A stretch of DNA of 64,000 bases from Symsagittifera roscoffensis (taxonomy: Eukaryota > Xenacoelomorpha > Acoela > Convolutidae). The position numbers were made by a program, and so were the translations under genes. This document shows, piece after piece, positions 44,391 through 56,083 of this stretch; the stretch's first letter is position 1; every line of letters starts with the position of its first letter. The notes beneath the pieces are model-generated. The model was not told the origin of the DNA, did not search any database, and saw only the letters and a program-made list of their open reading frames with translations. The stretch is taken from assembly GCF_963678635.1 (NCBI RefSeq), contig NC_087064.1, forward strand, positions 35,783,716-35,847,715, written 5' to 3'.

Positions 44391-46818
44391 ATGTCAATAA
44401 CTTCAAAACGACCCGGGGAAAATTCCAAAATAGATTCGCCTATGGCAAAATATACTACAAAAGGCGAAGTGATGTGCACTTTATGTGGAAAGATAATCAA
44501 ACCAGCTTCTCAAAAGTTATGGAATGCTCATGTAGTATCTGTGAAACACAAAGAAATGGTCGCTCTTTTAAGACAAAGTGTCAATTCCAAGACTTCACAA
44601 CCTTCCACAGATGTTCAACAGACAGTTGAAGATGAAAATTTAGTTGATGCACAACCAACTTATACGTTGCCAGCAGCTCCTGCTAGAGGCATCCTGAAAA
44701 ACAAACGGAGACCTTCAGAACAGCCTATTGTGTTTACCCCAATTTCTAATGAAAACAGTAAAGATGGAACCGATACGACTGTTAGGCCGAACGAATGTTC
44801 GGCTATTGTATCGCCAGTTCCAGCAAAACAGGCGAAGTTAGTCCCTGCTCAGTTAAATGGCAATGTCGTAATGAGTAATCAGATAACTATTGTGAAAGAT
44901 ATCAAAAGTGTAGTCAGTGATGTTTCGTTGATGGAGGAGGGCGATGGTGATAACACGGAACGGGTTGGGGGTGATGTGGCTGTTGCGAACTCGGAATTGC
45001 CGGCCGGTTTCTTTGATGACCCGAAATTAGATGCGAAGGCGAGGAATGTGGAGTTTGTGGATCCCATGGAGAAAGAACTAGCGGAGTTCCAGAAAGCTAT
45101 CCAGCAGGTAGTTGAATTATGAAGTATATGCTCTTTATTGTTTTTCGCGCTCATAATATATAAATCTGTAATTTACTCCTGAAATTTGAACTTTTTAGAG
45201 TAATAGTCGAATTAAACTATAATTGTTGAAAAATACATATTATGTATTTGCATTACTTTTAGCTTGTTTGTTTTTTTTTCGCACCAAACTAGTGCTGTTG
45301 ACATTTGGACCTGTTGCACATAGATGTGTGGAAGTTGTGAAAATATGTGATTAGGAAGAGCTTGCCTCTGAGCAGATGCAAGTGGAGGAGGCGACACTGA
45401 CTCTGCACGAGAGAGAAATAGAGCAGATCGAGGGTCAGATGAGGTACTTTGCCAGTGCGGCCACGCTGTTTGAACAGAAACGACTGCAGGAGCGAGGAGC
45501 AGCTGCAGGAACACATGCAGTATGAGGAATTAATTTTTTTTCCTGCATTTGAGTGCAAAGGCTTGCTTCTTTCGACAGTCAAAATAATAGTTGCACAGTC
45601 GAATTGGTCATTTTGTAACAATCATAGCCGGTTAATAGTGCAAGTGCAAGGGTAGCCAGTGTGTGCAAGTAGACCAAAATGTTCCAACCATAGTCGTAAA
45701 AATTACAAAAAAGTTTTTTTTTTTTCAAATGAGTGTCGTTTTTTTCGTCGTGCTGTGATAAACGGAATTAAGCATATTCGACAGTCATGGTAAAATGAGG
45801 AAATTGAAAAACAATTTTAGTAGTAAAATGTCTAGAAAAACAAAAAAAATTAAATAAAAAAATTTTCAACATTTTGAAGTTTTATTATTTTTTGAAATTT
45901 TTGGTTCGACAAAGGCGCTAAAAAACTCCATAAACTAACTTTGCTCGAGTAAAACTAAGTTTGCACGGCTTAAATTAAGCATAAATAAGCTATTGTAAGC
46001 CTACTTGCTCGCTTTATTCTCTCGAATTTTGACTAAAAATAAAAATTTTAAACCTGTTTTTCTCGATACTGGGACAATTTTTTGATTTTTTGTCGCTCGA
46101 ATCACGGCTGAAAAGGCTTTAATATGATATATCACTCGACCCATTCCGATAATTATTTGTGGTACCCGATTTAGCTTCGAAACAAAAAAGAAAAAGACTA
46201 AAACACATCCGAATACAGTTCCTCCCCGTCCATTTCAATGGACGGAACAAAAAGTTTTAAAAAGCCCTAAACTTTACTTGACATTTTGATATATTTGACT
46301 ATTTAAGTCATGAGTAACTGTTATCTTGAGAATGGCAGCCATTGATGTAATGGGACTTGCAGCTGTTAACGATAACGACTGCTATGCCCGCGTTCAAAAT
46401 TTTTCGCAATTTTTGTTCTTTATTGGAGTGGTTGTTGCCTCACTTTTAAGCAACGAGCAACGACCATTATTTAAGTTTTTATGACTGCTTACAGGACGCC
46501 TCAGCTACAAATGACATATCAGACGTCACAGACACTTCGGCAATGGACACGAAGGAAGTGATAGCACACTTTCTCAAACTAGAAAACGAGGCCAAAGCAG
46601 AAGAGAAGCCTGACCAAACAAAGACGTTGCAAGATAACGTCATTGTGAAGCTACACGGTGCTATGAAAGACAACTCGGAGTCTAGAGATAATATATACGC
46701 TCTGAATTTTGTGAAGGATGAGCCCTCGGGATCGGAAAGCGAGGATGATGGAGATGATGTAACAGATTTGTCCGGTTTTGACATGAGTAATTGGCGCAAA
46801 AAATCTATTTTGAAATAG
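44391..46818 (+). CDS. ZNF830: Zinc finger protein 830 (CCDC16) homologue
   Basis: A nuclear protein with one C2H2-like finger near the N-terminus, known from vertebrates in early development and in splicing/DNA-repair complexes. Exons in phase: 44391-45107, 45355-45519 and 46495-46818, about 401 residues. Seen: KIDSPMAKYTTKGEVMC, then the finger C-T-L-C ... H-VVSVK-H, a long Ser/Thr/Pro-rich middle, PAGFFDDPKLDA, MEKELAEFQKAIQQ, a Glu/Gln coiled coil in exon 2, and the acidic tail DLSGFDMSNWRKK. The frame is open from a splice acceptor eight bases before this ATG, and homologues have about 30 more N-terminal residues, so the true start may be in an upstream exon. The 3' end of exon 2 is uncertain (see findings). 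Confidence 0.85.
45890..46240 (+). repeat. Dispersed repeat (copies at 39900-40145 and 33780-33900)
   Basis: Shared phrases are ttctcgatactgggacaa, tcgaatcacggctgaaaagg, atatgatatatcactcgacc and gataattatttgtggt. It lies in ZNF830 intron 2. Confidence 0.7.
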
Positions 46819-47391
46819 GCCTCAATTCAAAATACACAGTAGTAGGCGAAAATAGCGCAGCGTTCGTCGGTATTAATAGATATTTAAATAAATAAGATCA
46901 ACAATTTACTGTGATCTCTAGGAGCAACAGGCGTTGAATGATCATTTGATATTACCGAGTCTTTTCAGACCATTTTTTGTTAGATTTTGAAGAAAATGGA
47001 TGAAATATGATAATAGCTTGTTGCGTGAAAAGTCCTTGGCCTTGGCTGCAATGCACGATTTCCTTCATTTAGTATTTATGTTTGAAATATCGTTTGTGCT
47101 GTCAATATTTTGCTAAACTTTAGCGGCTTCTTACTCTGACCTAATAATTGTCGTTCAGCTAGTAACTATTTTAAATCAATTACTTCACCAATTTCAGGTT
47201 GAGTAATGCAATTGATCAGCTTATGAGGCTTTGAACAATTCAATCAATGCAACAAAAGTTTCAATCAGCTTATTAAGAATATGTATGCAAGTTTTAACGA
47301 GGCTATAATGAGAACGTGACATGTTTGGCTTCAGCCACAAGCATTCTACAAATAAAGACAGTTTTGGACTAGAGCAACCTGATTGGCTAAT
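46819..47391. other. ZNF830-LYSMD intergenic region
   Basis: 573 bp between two plus-strand genes. No gene or strong motif is visible. Confidence 0.5.
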
Positions 47392-50300
47392 ATGTCCACC
47401 AATGGCGTGTCTAAAGATGTTTTCCACCTGTTGTACCAATCAGATGACGATGAAGAGGAATTCGAGCTGCTCAATAATCAGTCGCAGTACACTAAAAGAC
47501 CTCTTATTAAAAATAATAATGATAGCAAAATTTTCGTCCAAAATAATGATAAAAGAAAGTTTAAATCGAGACCTGAAGAACATCCAGTTATATCACACGA
47601 TCCGAAGTTCCAAGATTCCATCACAGTCGCTTCCAGAAACGGAGTCGTCCAGATCCCGAAAGGTGCGGTGCCACCCTCGATGGTACGCAGTAGATCCTCG
47701 GGAAAAGTTGCCGAGACTAGTTTCTTCGGCTCGGGTTCCTCGGAGCTGTCTGTTGGGAGTTCGGCATTCGGAGTCAAGATATCGAAGGAGGTGTTGGCGG
47801 AAGCGGAGGAGGCAGGGGAGGAGAACTTCGTGTATAAGAAGATGCAAACAGGAGACACAATTCAGGGCATTGCACTACAGTACCACACTACTGTGAGCAT
47901 AGTTTAACATTATTGTTTTTCATGTTCAACTTTTTTGAATTCAGTTTGCGAATTTAGAAGTGCTAATATTAATACAAAAAAGAGAGAGGTAAAAGATAAC
48001 ATTTTTTTGGCAAAGCTTACGTCACTTATCTGTTTGGTCAAGGTTGGGTCTTTATAATTAAGTGCAAAGTAAGGTAATAAAGCAAAAATTTGTGAAAGTA
48101 TGAAAACGAGATTGAATTAGTGTTCAAAATTGGGTTTTATGTGCCGAAACAATGCCATGGTTTAGATAGCGGAGATCAAGCGACTGAATGGTTTGATTTC
48201 GGACCAGGACCTGTTTGGTCTGAAGCACATCAAAGTGCCCACCAGCAAACACAGTGTGCTGCACGAGACCCATTCTTCAGTCATCCTCCCCTCGCCCACC
48301 CCATCACTCGGTCAGTACAATTCACAATACATCTCAGTTTTGCATGATTTCACAAGATGCGTCATAGATTAGCTGCTCTTTTTTGCTTCAAAATAATCAA
48401 AGAAAATGACCCCAAGAAGCAGTAGCGGATTTAAAGGCCCCTACCCGCACTCGTGAATTTGGTCATTTCACCACCCAGAAGATATCCTATTTGGTACTCG
48501 TTGGTCACATCCATTGTGTCTGACCAACTCAACTGGAGCTAATGCATACATAGTTTCATTGAGAACGAGTGCAAAAAGCATTTGAGCATTATTATATCAA
48601 AGTTGCAAGTGTTGGATAGTTCTTCGTTTCCATTCAAGATGTCTTCTTGACTCGAACTTTTGTTCCCTTAACGATTTTAGAAAATGTCGGTGGGCCCATC
48701 AGATATTTAACAGCGTTTTATTGTTACAGAAGGTGCTATGTCAGTAGATCATCTTGGCCTATCTACACGCAGCAGTGACACTAGTGGAATAGGGGCTGAT
48801 GTGAGGAGTGGTCGATTGAAGAGTGAGTCTGGCAGCAGTGACCACCTCAACAATCCCGCCAAGTGGCTGGAGAGCAGAACTATATCTATCAACCAGGTAC
48901 CGAAATTAACAGAGTAATTAGAATAGGCGGCACTTAGCATAGTGGTAAGGCGTTCTTTTTGAGATTGTCAGATCGTGCAATCGATTCCCTGCCATGGCAA
49001 TGGCAGTGTATGAGGACGAGCTCTCACTTGACCTCTAGCTTCAGGTCTACCACAGCCTGACCAATTATGGCTGCAATAGTGGTACCACGTAAAAGCTCTA
49101 GGCGCAAAAAAAACGACCTTGAGTCGCAAAAAAAGAGCTTCGCTGATTAAAATAACTCAGTCTGGAGTGTGGGGAAATAAGAGAAACGGGATATGCTTAG
49201 ACAGGCTAGATAGCATTTCATAGATCCTCTGCGAATCAGAAATCACAATTAAATTTCCTTAGTAAATGAAATATTTCAGAGTGATGCGTTGCCAGCAGTC
49301 GAGAACTAGGTAGTTTTCAAATGCTACATTCAGACGCGTTTTTACACTTGCGAAGCTAGTGATTAGTACGAACCTTTTTTTTTTAACCTAAGTCGCAATT
49401 ATTGGTGCGGCGCCTTAATGGTGCGACACCTTAACCGCTTTTTGATAGCATGTGCTTTGACATTCGAAAAGTAATACAATAACACAGTTGATGCATTTTT
49501 AGTTCATCAAATGAACCGAAAAAACTTTTTGTTTCAAACAACATCACAATAATAAAAACTCGATTTCAGAAATTTTGTAACTCAATATATCTCGCATATT
49601 GTAACTCAATATATTTTTTTGAAATGCATAATTTATACATATTGTGCCTAAATGCTTTGCGATTTGTTACATGTGGATGCCTTCAGTTTGTTTTACTCCA
49701 AATTATTATTTGCAAAATTGAGTCTATTTCTTTTTAGTCTAATTTTGCCGAATTGCATTGACAATTTATTAGCATATGTAGCTGCTTTATTCATGACTAG
49801 TATTTGTCGGTTGTTAAGCTTGCGTGGCTGAGGTGATAGTGCGTGAGACTCAAAATCTTTTGATTTTTTTTATTGCAGTAGGTCGCATATTCGAATCCTA
49901 CACGTAGTCGAGTTTTTGCTAATTTGAGGCTTATTTCTACTTTTTCTTATTTCAATTGATAGAGCTGCTTTTTGGTCGTGTTCTCGCAAATGTTTGCGAA
50001 GCGCAGCTTCGCCTCTGTGTTCAAATAATGAAAATATCTTTTTTTACAAACAAGCTACATTTTTTGTTCAGATCAGCTCATTAAACTTTGCTGCTAGCTT
50101 TTGAGCTGTGAAAAGCGACGACAGGAAAAAATGGGAATTAATACCGTCAATTAAAAATTTAGAGCTAACTTTTGTTTCATAATTTTTTTTCTTATTTTCG
50201 GTTTGCCCTGGGGCGGATTTAAGCTTTTCTCGAGGGGGTGCTTTTTATTAGTTTTTTTTTAGAAACTGATTACCTCAACGCTCCTAGAGCAGTATTAAGA

Positions 50301-50847
50301 CTCTATTTTGACGAAGTTTTCTGCACCGCAGGCAAACTTTTGAAAAACAAAACAGGTCAAAAAGGCAGTGTTTGGGCATTTTTTGGAAGGTCGTCCGCCC
50401 CCCCCCCCCTTAAATCCGCCTCTGGGTTTGCCGTTTTAATGTAATTTGCTTCTTCAGGGTCCAGTTACTGCAAAATTAAAAATGATAGATGATTAAGTAA
50501 TGAAGTGTTATCGTTCTCATTTATATCAAAGGTCATTTTCAATTTTAATTTGGTTTCGAAAGTGTCTGTCTTTGTTTCAGGCCATGACCATATCAGCAGA
50601 CCTTCTGCAGTCAGACCTGTCTGAAATGTGTTCACACGCATTCTCAAGGGCATCCTCAGTTCAGGTCATCCAGAAGTCAAGGTCAGACGCAGTCAAGCCG
50701 TCTGGTGCTGATTGGGGCATTCGGTGGCAACATGCAGTGTGCCTCATGATTCTAGTCTGTGTGGCTGCTCCTGTTGTGTACTTTTTGTACAGATTCGAAG
50801 ACGACAAGCCGAGAGACTCAAAACTGAATGTGATTAGTAATACATAA
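47392..50847 (+). CDS. LYSMD3: LysM domain-containing transmembrane protein (LYSMD3/4-like)
   Basis: A single-pass membrane protein with one LysM module, a fold that binds N-acetylglucosamine polymers. Mammalian LYSMD3 has been described as a Golgi/plasma-membrane chitin sensor. Exons in phase: 47392-47892, 48166-48310, 48730-48896 and 50581-50847, giving 359 residues. An acidic N-terminal segment ([13 protein letters not shown]) and a Ser-rich region precede the LysM, which is split between exons 1 and 2: [17 protein letters not shown] at the end of exon 1, then [17 protein letters not shown] and IKVPTS. A Ser-rich spacer follows, and near the C-terminus a hydrophobic helix [19 protein letters not shown] with a short charged tail. 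LYSMD3 versus LYSMD4 cannot be settled by eye. The last intron holds a SINE, a tRNA-like repeat and a hAT-type element. Confidence 0.88.
48926..49140 (+). repeat. tRNA-derived SINE
   Basis: The head has box A-like TAGCATAGTGGTAAGG and box B-like GTGCAATCGATTCC with tRNA spacing. A non-tRNA body (cacttgacctctagcttcag ... ctgcaatagtggtaccacg) and an A-rich tail follow. It lies in the last intron of the LysM gene. Confidence 0.65.
49818..49912 (+). repeat. tRNA-Leu-like sequence (pseudogene or SINE head)
   Basis: GCGTGGCTGAGGTGATAG resembles a Leu tRNA D arm. GAGACTCAAAATCTTT looks like an anticodon arm with CAA. TATTCGAATCCTA is a good T arm/box B. The arms are separated by an inserted T-rich stretch and no acceptor stem pairs, so it is not a functional tRNA. 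Confidence 0.55.
50208..50424. mobile_element. hAT-type miniature element (217 bp)
   Basis: Ends CTGGGGCGGATTTAAG and CTTAAATCCGCCTCTG are inverted repeats related to those at 41262-41679. The perfect 8-bp target duplication GGTTTGCC is at 50200-50207 and 50425-50432. It is a shorter, internally deleted relative with the same C run near the right end. Confidence 0.9.
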
Positions 50848-51539
50848 TCAACCAGTAGTCACTTCTAACTTCTATGTTATCACACAACACAAAAGGGCTG
50901 GCTGTGGCAAATAGAATTATTTAAAGTTTTTTGAAAGACCGATAAACATGCTTATCCCGAGATTCTGAATGTTCACTTATGGAACCAATTGAGGACGAAA
51001 TATAATTTTTGAAGATATTAGTAGGCTTTTTGCTAGAGCCAGAAACTGCAGTTTTTTGTTCTGTAGTTAATGGCGTAACAGCTTTATGCGGTTGACAAGG
51101 GGCCAAACTAGGTGCAGAATGGTTGGTCGATATCAAGTTCATTCTTATTGTAATCTTTTGTAGATATATTTAAATTGTTTTATTAAATTTATCATTTTCT
51201 GTGGTGTAATTTGTTTACTTGAGGTATGCTGGTAACCGCAAACTATTTTGGTGCAAGACTTGAAATTTAATTTAGCCAGAATTTTTTTAGCCCAATCGAC
51301 TATTAATTGAGAAAAACCGATAGACAAGGATGTAGTTCAGAAAAATCTTAATTAGAAGACTAAAGAGCTGACTGGATTCTTGGTAGGACAGTTATCGATT
51401 AAAAGTTGATGTCAAGCTGGCAAATTGTTCTAAAAACATGCAGATGGCTTATTCTTCAGTTTTTCTTCGCTGCAAATTGCCAATTAAAACGTATTCTGCC
51501 AAAGTGAGTTTTTATGCTCGAAATTAACGGGAAGTAGTT

Positions 51540-51945
51540 TTATAAGAGTAATGAGCGTAGTGAGTACTCTTACATAGGTCTTGGTGATTTTTTGTTTTTC
51601 TCAGGAAAAGTCACGGTTTTGATTTTTTACATTTTGCCTTGATTTTTTATTTAATTCACTTTATTTACTTTGTAATAAGGAAAGGAAACTCCACTACTGA
51701 ACAGCAAAAATGTAAAGGCCTCGAAAAAGTAATCGACTTCTAATTTCGTAAATGGATTTTATTTAGATTCTCCAGCAAACCAAAAAGTTAACCTATTGAT
51801 CCAGTTTTTTAGAATTGGGCTAGTTTTATCAAAAAATTAGGCACGAGATCAAAGAGCATTAAGGTTATAATTTTTGATTAACAATTCGAACAATAATTAG
51901 GTCTTTCCTTTTCTTGCATAACTCTTTTCCAACTGTCAGATCAGT
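51540..51945 (+). repeat. Recurrent ~0.5 kb family copy
   Basis: Starts aagagtaatgagcgtagtga, followed by aactccactactgaacagca, acctattgatccagtttttt and tccaactgtcag. Confidence 0.75.
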
Positions 51946-52154
51946 TTTTAAGTGTCAAAGAAGCAGCATAGACACTTAAACAGGTCGAGTTGATTTTGTT
52001 ATATATATTTTTTCAGGATCTTTCTCAGGATTTTTATTTGCGACGCTGTGGAAAACTTAGCAATTTGCGCGGGTTTAGTTTTTTATCAAAAAGGACTTCA
52101 AAGGTTTAAAAAAGTTTTACCAGTAGAAAAACCGTCTACGCTCTCCTCTTATGC

Positions 52155-53025
52155 GCCTGCATTTCCGTTAGTCTCTGTTTTTACTTTACTACACGTTCTA
52201 CGGCCTTAAAATATCAAAGTGGGGATCTTCGGCCGATTTGTGTTGATTGTTTTTTCTTCTTCTGGAAAACTAACCGCACAAATCTAAGTTTGGGGTTCAA
52301 TCAAAAATCACGTTTTGGGGATCTTCCCTGCATAAGCAATTTGCTATAAATATTGTCTTCAAAAAAGCAGTTTTTTTGACTACTTCGTCGTTTTTCAATA
52401 CTTTTTGACCTGTTTTCGAAATCATCCTGCCAAATATGAGATTGGGGGATCAATCAAGTGGTAGGAGTTTTCTTTGCGTGAACAAGTGCACCTTAACTTT
52501 TGTAGAAGAAAGTTAGGGCTTTAGAAACGTTAGGGCCTTTTTTTCAAACTCCGAAAAACATGGTGCACAATTCTTCCCTGAATTAATGGTCTTACTTTAT
52601 TTGTTGCAGGTAAGCAAGCATTGAACGGGAAGTCCATTTATCGAAATTTTTAACATTTTGGAAATTTTGTTTCGATTGGAAGTACAGGTAAGGACAATCT
52701 TCCCTGTTTAAGGACTATTACCATGCTTCAGGTTTAAGGGCTATTACCAATGCAAAGATCTTGAATTTCTGACTGTTTTTTGGAAGTTTTCCACTTCTGG
52801 AAAACTACCCAGCCGCATCTGAAATTTATAATTTTACTAAAATAACGAGAAAAAAGTTTGTCTTCTGATTGATCGGCTAGTTTTCTTTTTCAATAGAAAA
52901 AATTTAATGCTTTTGGGTAGTCCATATTTTCAAAATTTTGAAATTTACACTTAGCAACATTATTTCAAAATATTAAAGAAAATATCAAACAAGTACTTCC
53001 AGCTTTAGCTGGTCCTTTAGCTCAC
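52155..53025. repeat. Dispersed repeat, relative of 8043-8840
   Basis: Same order of phrases as the MELK-intron copy (gaaaactaaccgc, aaatctaagtttggggtt, cttccctgcataagc). It ends with cttccagctttagctggtcc. Confidence 0.55.
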
Positions 53026-53299
53026 TTCCAAGCAGTCGCGGCGCAAATACGAGGACGTGATATTCTTATTTACAAGTCAGAATTTTGAATCCGGAACTTT
53101 GAAGTATTTTTTTTTATTATTTTGTGGCCCTTTTGCTGCAAAAAATTGGTAATTTGATAGCAATTTTAGCTATTGGATTGGTAGCAAGTGTTTCTAATTT
53201 TTTGCTATTGCTTAAATTTTGAGACAAAGAAAAAAATATTGGGAGAAGTTTGTTTGTGCTCCTCTGAATGTTTTTGTTGTTCCTGCTACTTTTTTAGTT

Positions 53300-53690
53300 T
53301 TCGGGCTTGTGGTTTTTTTCTCCGGTGTGGAAAATAGACGACTTTTAACTAGCAAATTTTGAGGATTTTTTAAAAAGAATTATTGGAAAAGTTTTGCTGT
53401 CATGAGCTCAAATTTAAAAGGTTTTTCGTTAAGCTATAAGGGTTTAATGATTGCTAAATTTGGACAATTAATGCGCGATATGTTTCGTGCTGAAGACGCG
53501 TAAGCGGATATAAAGTCTTAAAAAATGTGCTAAATTGGGTTGAAGCATGCTATTTGGCCTCTTTTGTTTTTTACTATATGCAAAATGGCCTCTTTCGTTT
53601 TTTACTATATGCAAAATATCTTTCGTACTTTACACGGCGTGTGGTGGATGATTTAAAAAAATTCAACATTTTTTTGAAAATTTAGTTTTT
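53300..53690 (+). repeat. 'GTTCCGAC' repeat family, 5'-truncated copy
   Basis: Matches the family from gcgggtggttttt-like sequence through atgcgcgatatgtttcgtgc, gacgcgtaagcgga and ttacacggcgtgtggtgg. Confidence 0.6.
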
Positions 53691-54807
53691 TTTTGTGGAA
53701 AATTTAATCAATTAATTTTATTTAAACTAATCCATAGAAATTAAAATGCAGCAGGAACATTCATTGTTTTGACCTGATACGATCAGTTTTGTTTGGTTTT
53801 GTTATTTAAATATTGAAGATTGTAGTTCGTTATGCTTTCTTCTAGTTCTTTCAATCATACTACGCACAAAAAAAACTCAATTTCGAAAGAACAAAAATGG
53901 GAAAAGTTCTAATCCCACAACAATGTGCTACGCTTGTGAAGGTTTGACCTAGAAAATTTTTGCGCTCATTTTGAACAAATTGATTCAACTTAATTTGCAG
54001 CTTGAATTGTAGTTTCATAAGGGGGTTTTGTTTTTGAGATTACCCAGCCGAAGTTCACTGGAACTAATAATATATCGCATGAGCCAGTCTTCTCATTTTT
54101 GGTTAATGCTTTTGTACAATAGCAGGACTTCGAAGTTCAAATAGGACATAAGAGATATAGTTTATTCCTGCAAACTCAGTTTCCTCCAGTTCATTGCCAC
54201 TTTTGTGGCCATTTTTTGTAGGTTGATAGCTGAAACTCGGGATTTATAATATCCCGGGTTAACCTCCATACACCAAAAGTCCTTATCATACAAATTCATA
54301 CATTAAAAGTGCTGATCATACTATTCCATACATTGTGTTGTGCAAACATTTAATCGTAAATTCTTGGCGCACAGACAATTCGGCCAAAAACCATTCGGAA
54401 AAAATGAAAGCGTTGGTGCGACTGCGACTGCCATTCTTACTGGCCGTTTTGTCTCTCGCTGAATTTGTTATAAATTTTTGGCCAAATTTTGAATCGGCTG
54501 AATTGTCGTTGGGCGAGTTTTCTGGGCGCGCAAATGCTTATCAATCAATTTTTATGGTTCCCAAGCTTATAACCCCGCGTTTTAACCCCCTTTTTCTTAA
54601 CCTCGTCTCATATAACCACCTGTACAATTTAACTCCTTTTTGTTACCAACTGCTGGAATCAAATTGAAACTTACTTGATAGGGAAACATAAAGTCGGTAA
54701 ATTTCAAAGCTTTATCATGCGCGCTGCTATAGCTTACAAGGAAATTATCGGTCAACGTATTAAATTTCTGAAATGATTTTGACCTTCAAAATTAAGCTTA
54801 ATCAAAA

Positions 54808-55024
54808 TATAGAGAGTTGCAAAAAGTTTGGACATACAAAAATAATTAAAAAGAGCAATCTGCCAATTTTGAGCAATTTTTGCATGCAAATTTGAGTTTT
54901 GAGGTAACATTGAGACATACTTTCTGTCTGAAAAATTAGCGTTTGCATGCAAAAATTGTCTAAAAAAGATTATTTGCTCTTTTTAATTATTTTTGTCTGT
55001 CCGAACTTTTTGCTACTAATTATA
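54808..55024. mobile_element. TA-flanked inverted-repeat element 1
   Basis: Ends TATAGAGAGTTGCAAAAAG and (reverse complement) TATAATTAGTAGCAAAAAG continue into about 50 bp of inverted repeat (ataattaaaaagagcaa). The TA at each end suggests a Tc1/mariner-type miniature element. Confidence 0.7.
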
Positions 55025-55304
55025 CTTCTTTTAAGATTTCCGTTTGCTTTTTTGTCGAAACTTTATGTGGTTTCTTTCTGAAAATATTGCGTGGCAAGTT
55101 GTTGTTGAATGAAAATTTTTTTTTAGCTGTACTCTTGAAATAAGGCAAAAAACAATTATCCGTTAAAGCGCAATCGTTTTGCATTCTTTTTTTGTCAAGT
55201 CAAATGCAGTTTTGAAATCTCGATTGCAGTTTCAACGCCATTTCATTTTCTCAAGCTCAGAATTGTTTCAAAAATTTAAAATGTTGTCAGATAAATTTTT
55301 TTAA

Positions 55305-55500
55305 GCTGTAAAGAAAGTTGCAAAAAAATTGGACAAATTTAATTGAAAAGAGCAATCAAAACTTTTTGACAAAATTTTGAATGCAATTGCGTTTGTTAGA
55401 CAACCTTGAGACACAAATTTAGACGAAAATAAGATTTTGAATGCAAAATAGGTCAATTGCACCTTGGAATTAATTTTGTGTATCCAATTTTTTTGCTGCT
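55305..55500. mobile_element. Inverted-repeat element 2 (diverged)
   Basis: Left gaaagttgcaaaaaaattgg and right ccaatttttttgctgctaat are inverted and related to element 1. Confidence 0.55.
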
Positions 55501-55513
55501 AATTTTATAGTTA

Positions 55514-56083
55514 TATAGAGAGTTGCAAAAAGTTCGGACAGACAGAATTAATTGAAAAGAGCAACTGTCTAGACATCAACGGAAATTGAAACTGAAATAA
55601 ACATAACGTCGAAAGATCATAAAGCAGAGTTTCGCTCAAAACTTATAACCACGGCGGGCAATTGCATCCGAAGCGTCAATTAGCAGGCCTTGAAACAGGA
55701 AAAACATTGCTCAGGATGGCTGATGTTTTTCTGCGATTATTTTCCAAAATTTGAATAATTTGATCATCTTTACTTCCGTTTTTCTGGGGGGTGGGGGTGG
55801 TGTTTAATTGTTGTTTTTTTTGTAGTTAAAAAATAACTCTAGATTTCAATTTTTTAACTAATTTTACGAACTGTTTCATAGTAAAATCTGGATGTTCATC
55901 GCAGTATTTAAAAAATAGGCTAGGATAATCATCGGATAATCGACGATCATGCATTTTGAATTTGGTTTGACAAAAAATTCAAGGTTGTTCGGCTTCAGAT
56001 TTTGCATGCAAAAAAGAATCGAAAAGCACTGATTGCTCATTTTAATTAATTCTGTCTGTCCGAACTTTTTGCTACTAATTATA
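55514..56083. mobile_element. Inverted-repeat element 3 with a long interior
   Basis: Left TATAGAGAGTTGCAAAAAG at 55514 and right ctttttgctactaattata ending 56083 are the same ends as element 1, here enclosing about 470 bp of different interior. No transposase frame is visible. Confidence 0.6.
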
